Assembly: GCA_046349855.1 (NCBI GenBank)
Contig: JAXMBM010000009.1
Location: forward strand, 62,001 to 126,000
Source: CAIXSC01 sp046349855
GTDB lineage: Bacteria; Planctomycetota; Planctomycetia; Pirellulales; Pirellulaceae
DNA length: 64,000 bases
Direction: 5' to 3'
The translations under genes were made by a program, and so were the position numbers. Positions 45,260-54,300 of the stretch are shown here, in pieces. The notes below the pieces were generated by a model that was not told the origin of the DNA, did no database searches, and saw nothing but the letters and a program-made list of their open reading frames with translations. How positions within the stretch are numbered: the stretch's first letter is position 1; every line of letters begins with the position of its first letter.

Positions 45260-46792
45260 ATGCGTCCCGCTCTGTTCCGTGCAGGCACCGGCGTTCCCAC
45301 CGACGGCGAACCAACGGCCCCGCGCCCTGGCGTACCCGCACTCGGTCGCCGAGCTTTTCTGTCCGACGTCGGCATGGGCCTCACCGGGCTGGTGCTCGGC
45401 TCGCTGCTCCAGCGCGACGGCGTGGTGCGGGCGGCGGGGAGTGGTGCTCCGTCCGTCGTTGGCGAACCGCATTTCCGCCCGCGGGCCAAGAGCGTGATCT
45501 GGATCTTTCTGGTGGGCGGGATGAGCCAGATGGAGAGTTTCGATCCGAAGCCCGCGCTCCAGCAGTATGCCGGCAAGACGATCAACGAGACACCCTACAA
45601 GGACGTGCTGCAGTCCCCCTACATCAAGAAGAACCTCCGCGAGGTGATCGAGGGGCTCCATCAGGTGCATCCCACGATCTATCCGATGCAGATCGGCTTC
45701 CAGAAATATGGCCAGAGCGGGCAGGACTTTTCCGATTGGTGGAAGACGACCGGCCAGTGGTGTGCCGACGATGTGGCGCTGGTCCGCAGCATGTGGACGA
45801 CCGACAACAACCATGGCGCTCAGCTGCAGTTCCACACCGGGCGCCATTCGCTCGAAGGTCCCTTCCCCACGATCGGCTCCTGGGTCCACTGGGGACTGGG
45901 CGCGTTGAATGAGAATCTGCCTCAGTTCGTGGTGCTCGGCACGCCCATTGCCGACTGCTGCGGGGGAGCAGGTGCTCACGGAGCCAACTATCTCGGTCCC
46001 GCTCACAACGGCATTCAGCTCGCCATCGACCCGCGCAGCCCGCTCCCGTTCAACACACCGGGGAGCGACGTGTATCGCGAGGAGCAGGCCGAAGAATTCG
46101 CACTGCTCGGCCGGCTCCACGGGCTCGCGTCGGTCGATTATCCGGACGACCCGCAACTGGCGGCGCGGATCAAGTCGTACGAACTGGCCTACCGCATGCA
46201 GACCGCCGTCCCCAGCCTGGTGAACTTCTCCGAGGAAACCGCCGCCACCCAGCAGCTCTACGGGCTCGACAACAGCACCACGCAGGCCTTCGGGCAACAG
46301 TGTCTCGCCGCTCGCCGGATGGTCGAACAGGGCGTGCGGTTCGTGCAGCTGTTTCATGGCAGCAATGGCGGAGCCGGCGCCTGGGACGCGCACAGCAACC
46401 TGAAGAACGGGCACTCGTCGCTGTGCGCCCAGATCGATCGCCCCATCGCGGCGCTGATCCGTGACCTCAAGCAACGCGGTCTGCTGGACGAAACGCTGGT
46501 GGTGGTGGGGACCGAGTTTGGTCGCACCCCCGGCGCGCAGAACAGCGACGGGCGCGATCATCATCCGTACGGTTTCTCGATCCTGCTGGCAGGTGGCGGC
46601 ATCCGCGGAGGCGTAACGCACGGTGCCACCGACGAGTTGGGATTCCACGCCGTGGAGAACCGGCACTACGTAACCGACCTGCACGCCACCGTGCTCCACC
46701 AACTGGGACTGGACGCCCACCGCATGCAGATCCCGGGTCGGCCGCGGCTGGACATTGACTTTGGCAAGCCCATCCGCGAGATCCTGGCATGA
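45260..46792 (+). CDS. DUF1501 (sulfatase-like fold) protein, Tat-type leader (first)
   Basis: A 510-residue protein. GRRAFLSDVGMGLTGLVLG (about 30-48) is a Tat-type leader. DUF1501 features follow: WIFLVGGMSQMESFDPKP, TGRHSLEGPFPTIGSWV, WDAHSNL and VVGTEFGRTPGAQNSDGRDHHP. The family is distantly related to alkaline phosphatase/sulfatase folds, but the reaction is unknown. GGAGACC precedes ATG 45260, only 14 bases after the cytochrome/DUF1553 stop. The last four bases overlap the next DUF1501 gene (ATGA), so all three genes form one operon and are likely exported together. Confidence 0.9.
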   Translation: MRPALFRAGTGVPTDGEPTAPRPGVPALGRRAFLSDVGMGLTGLVLGSLLQRDGVVRAAGSGAPSVVGEPHFRPRAKSVIWIFLVGGMSQMESFDPKPALQQYAGKTINETPYKDVLQSPYIKKNLREVIEGLHQVHPTIYPMQIGFQKYGQSGQDFSDWWKTTGQWCADDVALVRSMWTTDNNHGAQLQFHTGRHSLEGPFPTIGSWVHWGLGALNENLPQFVVLGTPIADCCGGAGAHGANYLGPAHNGIQLAIDPRSPLPFNTPGSDVYREEQAEEFALLGRLHGLASVDYPDDPQLAARIKSYELAYRMQTAVPSLVNFSEETAATQQLYGLDNSTTQAFGQQCLAARRMVEQGVRFVQLFHGSNGGAGAWDAHSNLKNGHSSLCAQIDRPIAALIRDLKQRGLLDETLVVVGTEFGRTPGAQNSDGRDHHPYGFSILLAGGGIRGGVTHGATDELGFHAVENRHYVTDLHATVLHQLGLDAHRMQIPGRPRLDIDFGKPIREILA

Positions 46793-48315
46793 TCCGTCTC
46801 CTTGGTTCCGCCAAACGGCTGTGCGACGGTTTCACGCGGCGCGACTTGCTGCACGTCGGTACGGCCAGCTGCCTCGGCCTGGGACTCGCCGACTGGGAAC
46901 GGCGTTCGGCCCACGGTGCCGAGTCACCGGCGGGAGTCGCACCGGCCGCGGCGGACCCCACCGCACTCCCCGGTTTCGGCCGCGCCAAGGCGTGCATCCT
47001 GCTGTTTCTGTTCGGCTCGCCGCCGCAGCACGAGACCTTTGATCCCAAGCCGGCGGCACCGGCCGAGATTCAGGGGGAACTCAAGGCCATCTCGACCAGC
47101 GTGCCGGGAGTCGCGATCGGCGAAGGACTGCCGCAAACAGCCCGCCTCGTCGATCGACTGACCGTGGTCCGTTCGATGACGCACCCCTATCCGCTGCACG
47201 GCGTGGCGTACGCCCTGACAGGGATGATGACCTACACGCCCGAGATCGAGGCGCGGCCGCGCGATCCGCAACACCGCCCCTTTCTCGGTTCGATCGTCGA
47301 TTACCTCAGCCGACAGGGTGGAGCGGCCGGGGACATGCCGCGGAATATGGGCTTGCCCTGGCAATTCGGCTCCAAGTCGACTCTCCCCACACTGGCCGGA
47401 CCTTACGCTTCCTTCCTGGGCGCCGACTATGACCCGGTCTGGACCGACTTCACCGGCAGTGGCACCCGTGTCGTTCCGCGTCTGACCGATGGTCAGACCG
47501 AGGAAGTACGCGATCCGTTCGGTGGTTCCACCGACGGCACCTTCCGCCTCTCGTCCCACTGCCAGCTGCCCGCCGACATTTCTCCCCACCGCCTCGACAC
47601 CCGCCGCCTCCTCCTGGAACAATTCAACCGCTCCCGCGAACTCGTCGACTCGGCCCTCGCGGTCCGCGTCATGGACCGGCAACAGCAGCGCGCCTGGTCG
47701 CTGCTGACGTCGCAGCGCGTGCGGGAGGCGATCGACATCCAGCGCGAGACGCCGGCCGTGCGGGCCTCCTACGGACCCACGCTGTTCGGCCAGTCCTGCC
47801 TGGCTGCTCGCCGGCTGGTCGAAGCCGGCTGCCGCTTCGTTTCCGTGTTCTGGGATCCGTTCGGTCCATTCGGTGGCAGTGTCTGGGACACCCACGCGAA
47901 TCACTTTCCGCGGCTGAAGGAATACCTGCTGCCGGTGTTCGACCAGAGTTTTACCGCCCTGATCCTCGATCTCGAACAGCGCGGCTTGCTCGACGAAACC
48001 CTGGTCCTCTGCACCAGCGAACACGGCCGCACACCTCAGATCGACTCGAAGCCGCGCGGCGCTGCACGGCACCACTGGTCCCGCGCCTACTCGTCGGTGT
48101 TTGCCGGCGGCGGTATGGCACGTGGTCGAGTCGTGGGACGAACCGATGCGATCGGCGGCGATGTGGCCGACGTGCCGATCTCGCCCAAGGACATGCAGGC
48201 GACCGCCTACCACCTGCTGGGCTTCGATCCGCACACCATCATCCGCGATGCGCTCGGTCGCCCCCATCCGATCGCCGGCGACGGACAGGTGCGCCGCGAA
48301 CTGCTGGACGGGTGA
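46789..48315 (+). CDS. DUF1501 protein, Tat-type leader (second)
   Basis: A 508-residue paralogue. The leader has FTRRDLLHVGTASCLGLGLA. The core has CILLFLFGSPPQHETFDPKP, WDTHANHFPRLKEYLLPVFD and VLCTSEHGRTPQ. It diverges strongly from the preceding DUF1501 protein, so this is an old pair, not a fresh duplication. ATG 46789 overlaps the upstream stop by four bases. It ends convergently with ribBA; a hairpin lies in the 125-base gap. Confidence 0.9.
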   Translation: MIRLLGSAKRLCDGFTRRDLLHVGTASCLGLGLADWERRSAHGAESPAGVAPAAADPTALPGFGRAKACILLFLFGSPPQHETFDPKPAAPAEIQGELKAISTSVPGVAIGEGLPQTARLVDRLTVVRSMTHPYPLHGVAYALTGMMTYTPEIEARPRDPQHRPFLGSIVDYLSRQGGAAGDMPRNMGLPWQFGSKSTLPTLAGPYASFLGADYDPVWTDFTGSGTRVVPRLTDGQTEEVRDPFGGSTDGTFRLSSHCQLPADISPHRLDTRRLLLEQFNRSRELVDSALAVRVMDRQQQRAWSLLTSQRVREAIDIQRETPAVRASYGPTLFGQSCLAARRLVEAGCRFVSVFWDPFGPFGGSVWDTHANHFPRLKEYLLPVFDQSFTALILDLEQRGLLDETLVLCTSEHGRTPQIDSKPRGAARHHWSRAYSSVFAGGGMARGRVVGRTDAIGGDVADVPISPKDMQATAYHLLGFDPHTIIRDALGRPHPIAGDGQVRRELLDG

Positions 48316-48369
48316 CGCGCCAGCTCGCTGCACTCAGCGTCGAGCACCATCCCGTCGCGGGAAGTGGTC

Positions 48370-48394
48370 GGTGGGAACCGTCTGCTTTCCCACC
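48370..48394. terminator. Hairpin between convergent DUF1501 and ribBA genes
   Basis: GGTGGGAA (48370-48377) pairs with TTCCCACC (48387-48394) around a nine-base loop. It is placed between the two converging gene ends and could serve both. A T tract is lacking. Confidence 0.4.
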
Positions 48395-48440
48395 AGCGAC
48401 AGCTGGCAACACCGGCGGCAGCGCCGACAACCGTGCGAGC

Positions 48441-49655
48441 TCAGCGCATCTCGTCGGGGAGGCGGTGGCCCAGCTTATCGCGTTTCGTTTCGAGATAGTG
48501 CAGGTTGTGTTCGTTCACCGGGGGAGTGATCGGGACCTGGGCGACGACCGACAGGTTGAAACCGCCGTAGATGAAGGCGTCGGTCTTCTTGGGATTGTTG
48601 GTCAGCAGGCGGACTCGGTTGAGTCCCAGGTCTTTGAGGATCTGGATACCGATGCCGTAGTCACGCATGTCGGCTTTATGTCCCAGCGCCAGGTTGGCCT
48701 CGACGGTGTCGAGTCCACGGTCCTGCAGAGCATAGGCCTTGATCTTTTCCACCAGCCCGATGCCGCGTCCTTCCTGTGGGAGATAGACCAGGACACCGCA
48801 CCCTTCCTGGCTGATCATCTGCAGGGCCAGTTGGAACTGATCACCGCAGTCGCAGCGCAGCGAGGCCACCAGGTCGCCAGTGAAGCAGCTGGAATGCAGC
48901 CGCACCAGGGGCGCGGGGCGGGAGGTGATATCCCCCAGCACCAGAGCCATGGGTTGCTGCTCCTCGTACCGCACGTCGTACACGATGATGTGGAACTCGC
49001 CGTACTTGGTGGGAAGGCGAGCCTGGGCGGCGCGCGACACCAGTTTTTCACTGACGCGGCGGTGGGCGATCAGCTGTTCGATCGAAATGATCTTCAGCTG
49101 ATGCTGGTCGGCCAGGTCGAGCAGCTGTTCGGGAGTGGCGCGGTCGCCGTTGGCGTTGAGGATTTCGCAGATCACGCCGGCCGGAAAGAGGCCGGCCATG
49201 CGGGCCAGATCGACCGCCGCTTCGGTGTGACCGGCGCGGCGCAGCACGCCTCCTTCCTTCGCCAGCAGCGGGTGGACATGCCCGGGGCGGGTAAAGTCGC
49301 GCGGCCCCGACTGCGGGTCGATGACCGAGCGCACGGTCAGCGCCCGCTCTTCGGCCGTGATGCCCGTTTTGACGAGCCGGTGATCGATGGGGGTCATGAA
49401 GCCGGTGCCGAGCGGTGTGGTGTTGGTGTCGACGATGGGAGAGAGTTCGAGTCGTTCGCAGACGTCGGGGAGCACCGGCATGCAGAATTCGCCGCGCCCG
49501 TTAAGAATGAAGTTGACATTGGCCGCCGTGGCTTTTTCCGCCGCGCAGATGTAGTCCCCTTCGTTCTCCCGATCGGCCGCATCGACCACGATCACCACTT
49601 CCCCGCGCCCGATCGCGTCGACCGCTTCGGGGACCGTCGAATACTCTCGTGTCAC
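48441..49655 (-). CDS. ribBA: Bifunctional 3,4-dihydroxy-2-butanone-4-phosphate synthase / GTP cyclohydrolase II
   Basis: A 404-residue enzyme starting riboflavin synthesis from both ends. The N-terminal synthase domain (about 1-200) has DRENEGDYI, TGITAEERALTV, then GHVHPLLAKEGGVLRRAGHTEAA, where the Glu and His residues act on ribulose-5-phosphate. The cyclohydrolase domain (about 205-400) has HSSCFTGDLVASLRCDCG, whose three Cys bind zinc, then PQEGRGIGL and LLTNNPKK. GTG 49655 is chosen because AGGAG (49669-49665) lies nine bases upstream, overlapping the end of the aldehyde dehydrogenase gene; longer frames lack support. Only 14 bases separate the two genes, so they are co-transcribed. 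I looked for an FMN riboswitch upstream and saw none. Confidence 0.94.
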   Translation of the reverse strand: MTREYSTVPEAVDAIGRGEVVIVVDAADRENEGDYICAAEKATAANVNFILNGRGEFCMPVLPDVCERLELSPIVDTNTTPLGTGFMTPIDHRLVKTGITAEERALTVRSVIDPQSGPRDFTRPGHVHPLLAKEGGVLRRAGHTEAAVDLARMAGLFPAGVICEILNANGDRATPEQLLDLADQHQLKIISIEQLIAHRRVSEKLVSRAAQARLPTKYGEFHIIVYDVRYEEQQPMALVLGDITSRPAPLVRLHSSCFTGDLVASLRCDCGDQFQLALQMISQEGCGVLVYLPQEGRGIGLVEKIKAYALQDRGLDTVEANLALGHKADMRDYGIGIQILKDLGLNRVRLLTNNPKKTDAFIYGGFNLSVVAQVPITPPVNEHNLHYLETKRDKLGHRLPDEMR

Positions 49656-49669
49656 CGTCCAGCACTCCT

Positions 49670-51088
49670 CTACACTCCGTGGATCACCACGGTCTTGACT
49701 TCGGTCATTTCGGCCACCGCGTAGTGTGGCCCTTCCTTGCCAATCCCACTGTCCTTGAGTCCGCCGTACGGCATCAGATCGGCGCGCCACGCGGGCCCCC
49801 AATTGATGTGCAGGTTGCCGCTGTCGACTTCCTGTGCGAACCGCAGCGCGGCCTGCAGGTCGCGCGTGAACAAACCCGCACTCAACCCATACCGCGAATC
49901 GTTGGCCAGCGTGAACGCTTCGTCGAGCGAACTTGCACGCGTCACGCCGACCGCCGGTCCAAACAGTTCCTCACAACTCAACTTCATCTGCCGCCCGACG
50001 TCGGCCACCAGCGTCGGCGCGAACAGGGTCCCCGTCCGCGTGCCACCCGCCAGCACCCGTGCTCCGCTCGCCACCGCCTCGGCAACCCACCGTTCGACCC
50101 GCGCCGCATCCTGCTCGCGAATCATCGGCCCCATCTGCGTGCCGGCCGCCAACGGATCACCGGCCCGAATCGCCGACACGCGCGGCGCGAGCCGTTCCAG
50201 CAGCGCTTCGTAGATCGGTTCCAACGCGATGACGCGTTGAGTGGAAATGCAGACCTGCCCGGCATTCCCGTATCCCGTGGCAACCACCGCCGTCGCCACC
50301 AGTTCCAGATCGGCGTCCGCCGCCACGATGAGCGGACTGTTGGAACCCAGTTCGAGCGTGACTCGTTTGAGGCCCGCGACGGCGCACAGATGCCGTCCCA
50401 CCTCGGCGCTCCCGGTAAAACTGATCTTGCGCACCCGCGGATCGGCGCAGAGCACGTCGCCGACCTCGCTCCCCCGCCCCACGAGGCAGGCGATGCCCAG
50501 GGGCGGCAGGCCGGCGTCGAGCAGGATTTCCACCAGCCGCAAGGCCGACAACGGCGTGTCGCTCGCCGGCTTCAGAATCACCGTATTGCCGGCCGCCAGC
50601 GCCGGACCCACCTTGTGACAAACCAGGTTGAGCGGAAAGTTGAACGGAGTGACGGCCAGCACCACGCCGCAGGGGACGCGCAGCGTCAGCCCCAGCCGGC
50701 CGGCGCCGCCGGGGGCGGCGTCGAGCGGCAGGACTTCGCCGGTCAGTCGCCGCGCCTCCTCGGCCGAGAGCGCCAGGGTCTCCGCCGCCCGCGTGACCTC
50801 AAAGATCCCCTCCGCCAGCGTCTTCCCCTCTTCCCGGCTGATCAGCCGCCCCAGTTCCTCCTGCCGAGCGAGCAACGTCTCGCTGGCCTTCCGCAGCACT
50901 CGCGACCGGTCGTACGCCGGCCAGCGACGCATGATGCCAGCCCCGGTCACGGCCGCCGCCAGCGCCCGCTCCACCTCCGCCGCACCCGCCAGTGCCACTT
51001 CGTCCACCAGCGAGGCGTCGTAGGGATTGAGGACCGGCAGCGAGCGATCCGTGGTGATCCATTCGCCGGCGAGGAATAGCGGTTGCAT
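49670..51088 (-). CDS. NAD(P)-dependent aldehyde dehydrogenase family protein
   Basis: A 472-residue ALDH. PFNFPLNLVCHKVGPALAAG is the coenzyme-binding entry, FTGSAEVG the nucleotide loop, LELGSNSP the general-base Glu segment and GNAGQVCISTQRV the catalytic Cys280. GGLKDSGIGKEG near the end is also typical. Overall it resembles the non-phosphorylating glyceraldehyde-3-phosphate / lactaldehyde / succinate-semialdehyde group; the substrate cannot be fixed. ATG 51088 is chosen because the longer frame translates the upstream tandem repeat. It is the first gene of a pair with ribBA and is divergent from uvrA across 289 bases. Confidence 0.92.
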   Translation of the reverse strand: MQPLFLAGEWITTDRSLPVLNPYDASLVDEVALAGAAEVERALAAAVTGAGIMRRWPAYDRSRVLRKASETLLARQEELGRLISREEGKTLAEGIFEVTRAAETLALSAEEARRLTGEVLPLDAAPGGAGRLGLTLRVPCGVVLAVTPFNFPLNLVCHKVGPALAAGNTVILKPASDTPLSALRLVEILLDAGLPPLGIACLVGRGSEVGDVLCADPRVRKISFTGSAEVGRHLCAVAGLKRVTLELGSNSPLIVAADADLELVATAVVATGYGNAGQVCISTQRVIALEPIYEALLERLAPRVSAIRAGDPLAAGTQMGPMIREQDAARVERWVAEAVASGARVLAGGTRTGTLFAPTLVADVGRQMKLSCEELFGPAVGVTRASSLDEAFTLANDSRYGLSAGLFTRDLQAALRFAQEVDSGNLHINWGPAWRADLMPYGGLKDSGIGKEGPHYAVAEMTEVKTVVIHGV

Positions 51089-51146
51089 GGCAGGAACATC
51101 TCCCGGCGCCGTGGTGACCTCGGCCGGCGCATTGAGGCTGGCGCAC

Positions 51147-51202
51147 TCAGGTAGTCGCACCCGGGTTGCCGCACCCGGGTAGCCCCACCCAGGTAGCCGC
51201 AC
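51147..51202. repeat. Four-copy 14-bp tandem repeat
   Basis: Copies of CC(G/A)GGT(T/A)GCCGCAC at 51147-51160, 51161-51174, 51175-51188 and 51189-51202, with one to three changes each. The array lies in the divergent region between the aldehyde dehydrogenase and uvrA. No spacers and no coding support. Confidence 0.85.
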
Positions 51203-51377
51203 CGTGGCGACTCGGCGCCGCGTTTCATTCTAGTGCACCGTCAACGCGAAGTGTTTGGGGATTCCCTCACCCGACCGCTGGCGCGAGGCGGCGACGGTCC
51301 TGAATTTCGCCGGTTCCGGCCGGTCGGTGCGGCCTCCCACTCGCCGATCGCTGCCGGCGCCGCTACGATGCGTCGTC

Positions 51378-54300
51378 ATGCCGGCTTCGGACATCATCAT
51401 CAAGGGCGCGCGCGAGCATAACCTCCGCGACGTGGAACTGGTTCTCCCCCGCAACCAGCTGATTTGCCTCACCGGCGTCAGCGGCAGTGGGAAAAGCTCG
51501 CTGGCGTTCGATACGCTGTTTGCCGAAGGGCAGCGGCGCTACATCGAAAGCCTGTCGACCTTCGCTCGGCAGTTTCTCGGCCAGATGCCCAAGCCCGATG
51601 TCGACTATGTCGGCGGGCTCAGCCCCTCGATTTCGATCTCCCAGAAGTCTTCCGGCACCAATCCCCGCTCGACCGTCGGGACGGTGACCGAGATCTACGA
51701 CTATCTCCGCCTGCTGTACGCGCGCGTCGGTCACGGACATTGCCCGCAGTGTGGCCGCCCCATCACGGCGCAGACGCGCGAGCAGATTCTGGAGGGGATT
51801 CTGCAGCTGCCGGCCGGCACTCGTTTCTCCCTGCTGGCACCGGTGGTTCGCAGCCAGAAGGGGGAGCATCGGGATCTGTTCGCCGACCTGCTGAAACAGG
51901 GCTTCGTGCGAGCCCGCGCCGACGGGCGGATCGTGTCGCTCACCGACAACCTCAAACTCGATCGCCAGATGCGACACAACATCGAGGTGGTTGTCGATCG
52001 TCTGGTCATCAAGGACGACGTCCGCCCGCGGCTGGCCGAAGCGGTGGAACTGGCGCTGCGGTTGGGTCAAGGCTCGCTGATCGTCGCGGTGGATGCCGAG
52101 CAGCTGGTCGAGCGCAGCCGGCCGAAGAAATCCGGTCGCGGAACGGCGGCTGCTGCGGCGTCGGCGGACGAAGCTTCCGCCGACGAGCCGCCGGTCGCGG
52201 CCCCGGTCGGACGGGACATCGTGTTTTCCAGTTCGTACGCCTGTTCGCCGTGCGGACTGAGTTTCGAACCACCGACACCGCAGCTGTTCAGCTTCAACAG
52301 TCCGCACGGCATGTGTCGCACCTGCGACGGACTGGGGACGCTCTTCTCGTTCGATCCTGCGCTGCTGGTGCCGAATCCGCGTTTGAGTTTCAAAGATGGT
52401 TGTATCGAACTGATTGGACCGTGGCGCGAGCTGGGACGGTGGCGGCGACACATCTACCAGGGTGTGGCCGACACGATGGAGCGGAAGCTGGGACTGGAGG
52501 AAGGGCAGTTGCTGGAGACTCCCTGGGAGCGGCTGGCCGACGCTCACCGCCAGATCTGGCTGGGCGGCACGGGACTCGAACACATCACGTTCACCTGGCG
52601 CGGCGGCGCGACGCCGATCAAGTACGGCGGCCGGTTCGCCGGCGTGCTCCCCGAACTCCTGGAAAAGTACCGCACGGCCAAGAGCAAGCCGCTGCAAGCT
52701 CAGCTGGCCCGCTACATGACCAACGCCGACTGTCCCGATTGCCACGGACAGCGGCTGAATCCCCAGGCCCGCGCGGTCCGCGTGACTACCGCCGACACCC
52801 AGTTCGCCGCGCGGGCCGCGCGGTCGCTGCCGGAAGTCTGCGATCTGTCGATTGGCGAGGCGGCGGCTTTCTTCAGCGCCCTGCAGCTCGATGACACGCG
52901 GGCCCATATCGCGGCCGAGGTACTCAAGGAAATCCGCGCCCGGCTCGGCTTCCTCATCAATGTTGGCCTCGAATACCTGACGCTCGGCCGTACGGCCCCC
53001 ACGCTGTCGGGCGGCGAGACACAACGGATCCGGTTGGCCAGCCAGATCGGTTCCGGGTTGGTGGGGGTGCTGTACATCCTGGACGAACCGTCGATTGGCC
53101 TCCACCCGCGCGACAACGACCGGCTGGTGGCCACCCTGCATCGGCTCCGCGACATGGGCAACACGGTCGTCGTGGTGGAACACGACGAGGACACCATGCG
53201 GGCCGCCGACTTCCTGGTCGACTTTGGCCCCGGTCCCGGCGTGCGCGGCGGTGAGATCATTGCCGCCGGATCGCTGGCCGACATCGTCTCCCAGCCGCGC
53301 AGCCTCACGGGCGATTTCCTCGCCGGTCGCCGCCGCATCGACACTCCCACCCAGCGCCGACCGCTGACCGGTCGCTACCTGCGCGTTCTCGGCGCCGCCC
53401 ACAACAACCTCGCCCAGATCGATGTCGAAATCCCGCTGGGCGCCTTCGTCTGCGTGACCGGCGTCTCGGGGTCGGGGAAAAGTTCCCTGGTTACCGATAT
53501 CCTGGTCGAGGCTCTGCGGCGCGATCTGAACGGCGGCGAAGGGCAACCCGGCACCTATCGGGCCCTCGAAGGACTGGAACACCTCGACAAGCTGATCGAC
53601 ATCGATCAATCCCCGATCGGTCGCACGCCCCGCAGCAACCCGGCCACCTACATCAAGGTGTTCGACGACATCCGCGATCTGTTCTCCCAACTGCCGGACG
53701 CGAAACGACGCGGTTACAAACCGGGACGCTTCAGCTTCAACGTCACGGGCGGCCGCTGCGAGGCCTGCGAAGGCAACGGCGCAAATCGGCTGGAAATGGA
53801 CTTCCTGGCCGATGTCTGGGTCACCTGCCCGGTCTGCGAGGGACAGCGATTCAGTCGGGAAACGCTCCAGGTCCGCTTCAAGGACAAGTCCATCTCCGAG
53901 GTCCTCGAGATGGACGTGCAGCAGGCGCTCGAACTGTTCGAAAACGTCCCGCAGATCCGCCACAAGCTGCAGACGCTGCACGACGTCGGACTCGATTACC
54001 TCAAACTGGGCCAACCCTCGCCCACGTTGTCGGGCGGCGAGGCCCAGCGCATCAAGCTGGCTCGCGAACTGGTCAAGAAAAGTACCGGCAAGACACTCTA
54101 CCTGCTGGACGAGCCTACAACCGGCCTGCACTTCGCCGACATCCAGCTGCTACTGAAGGTGCTGCACAACTTTGTCGCTGCCGGCAATACGGTGCTGGTG
54201 GTCGAACACAACCTGGATGTGGTGAAGACCGCCGACTGGATCATCGACCTGGGTCCGGAAGGAGGTGCCGGAGGCGGCCGCATCGTGGCCACCGGGACGC

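Noticed and set aside
49656..49800. Longer RibBA N-terminus and FMN riboswitch
   Set aside because: The longer frame runs into the aldehyde dehydrogenase coding end, and no riboswitch-like structure is possible in the 14-base gap.
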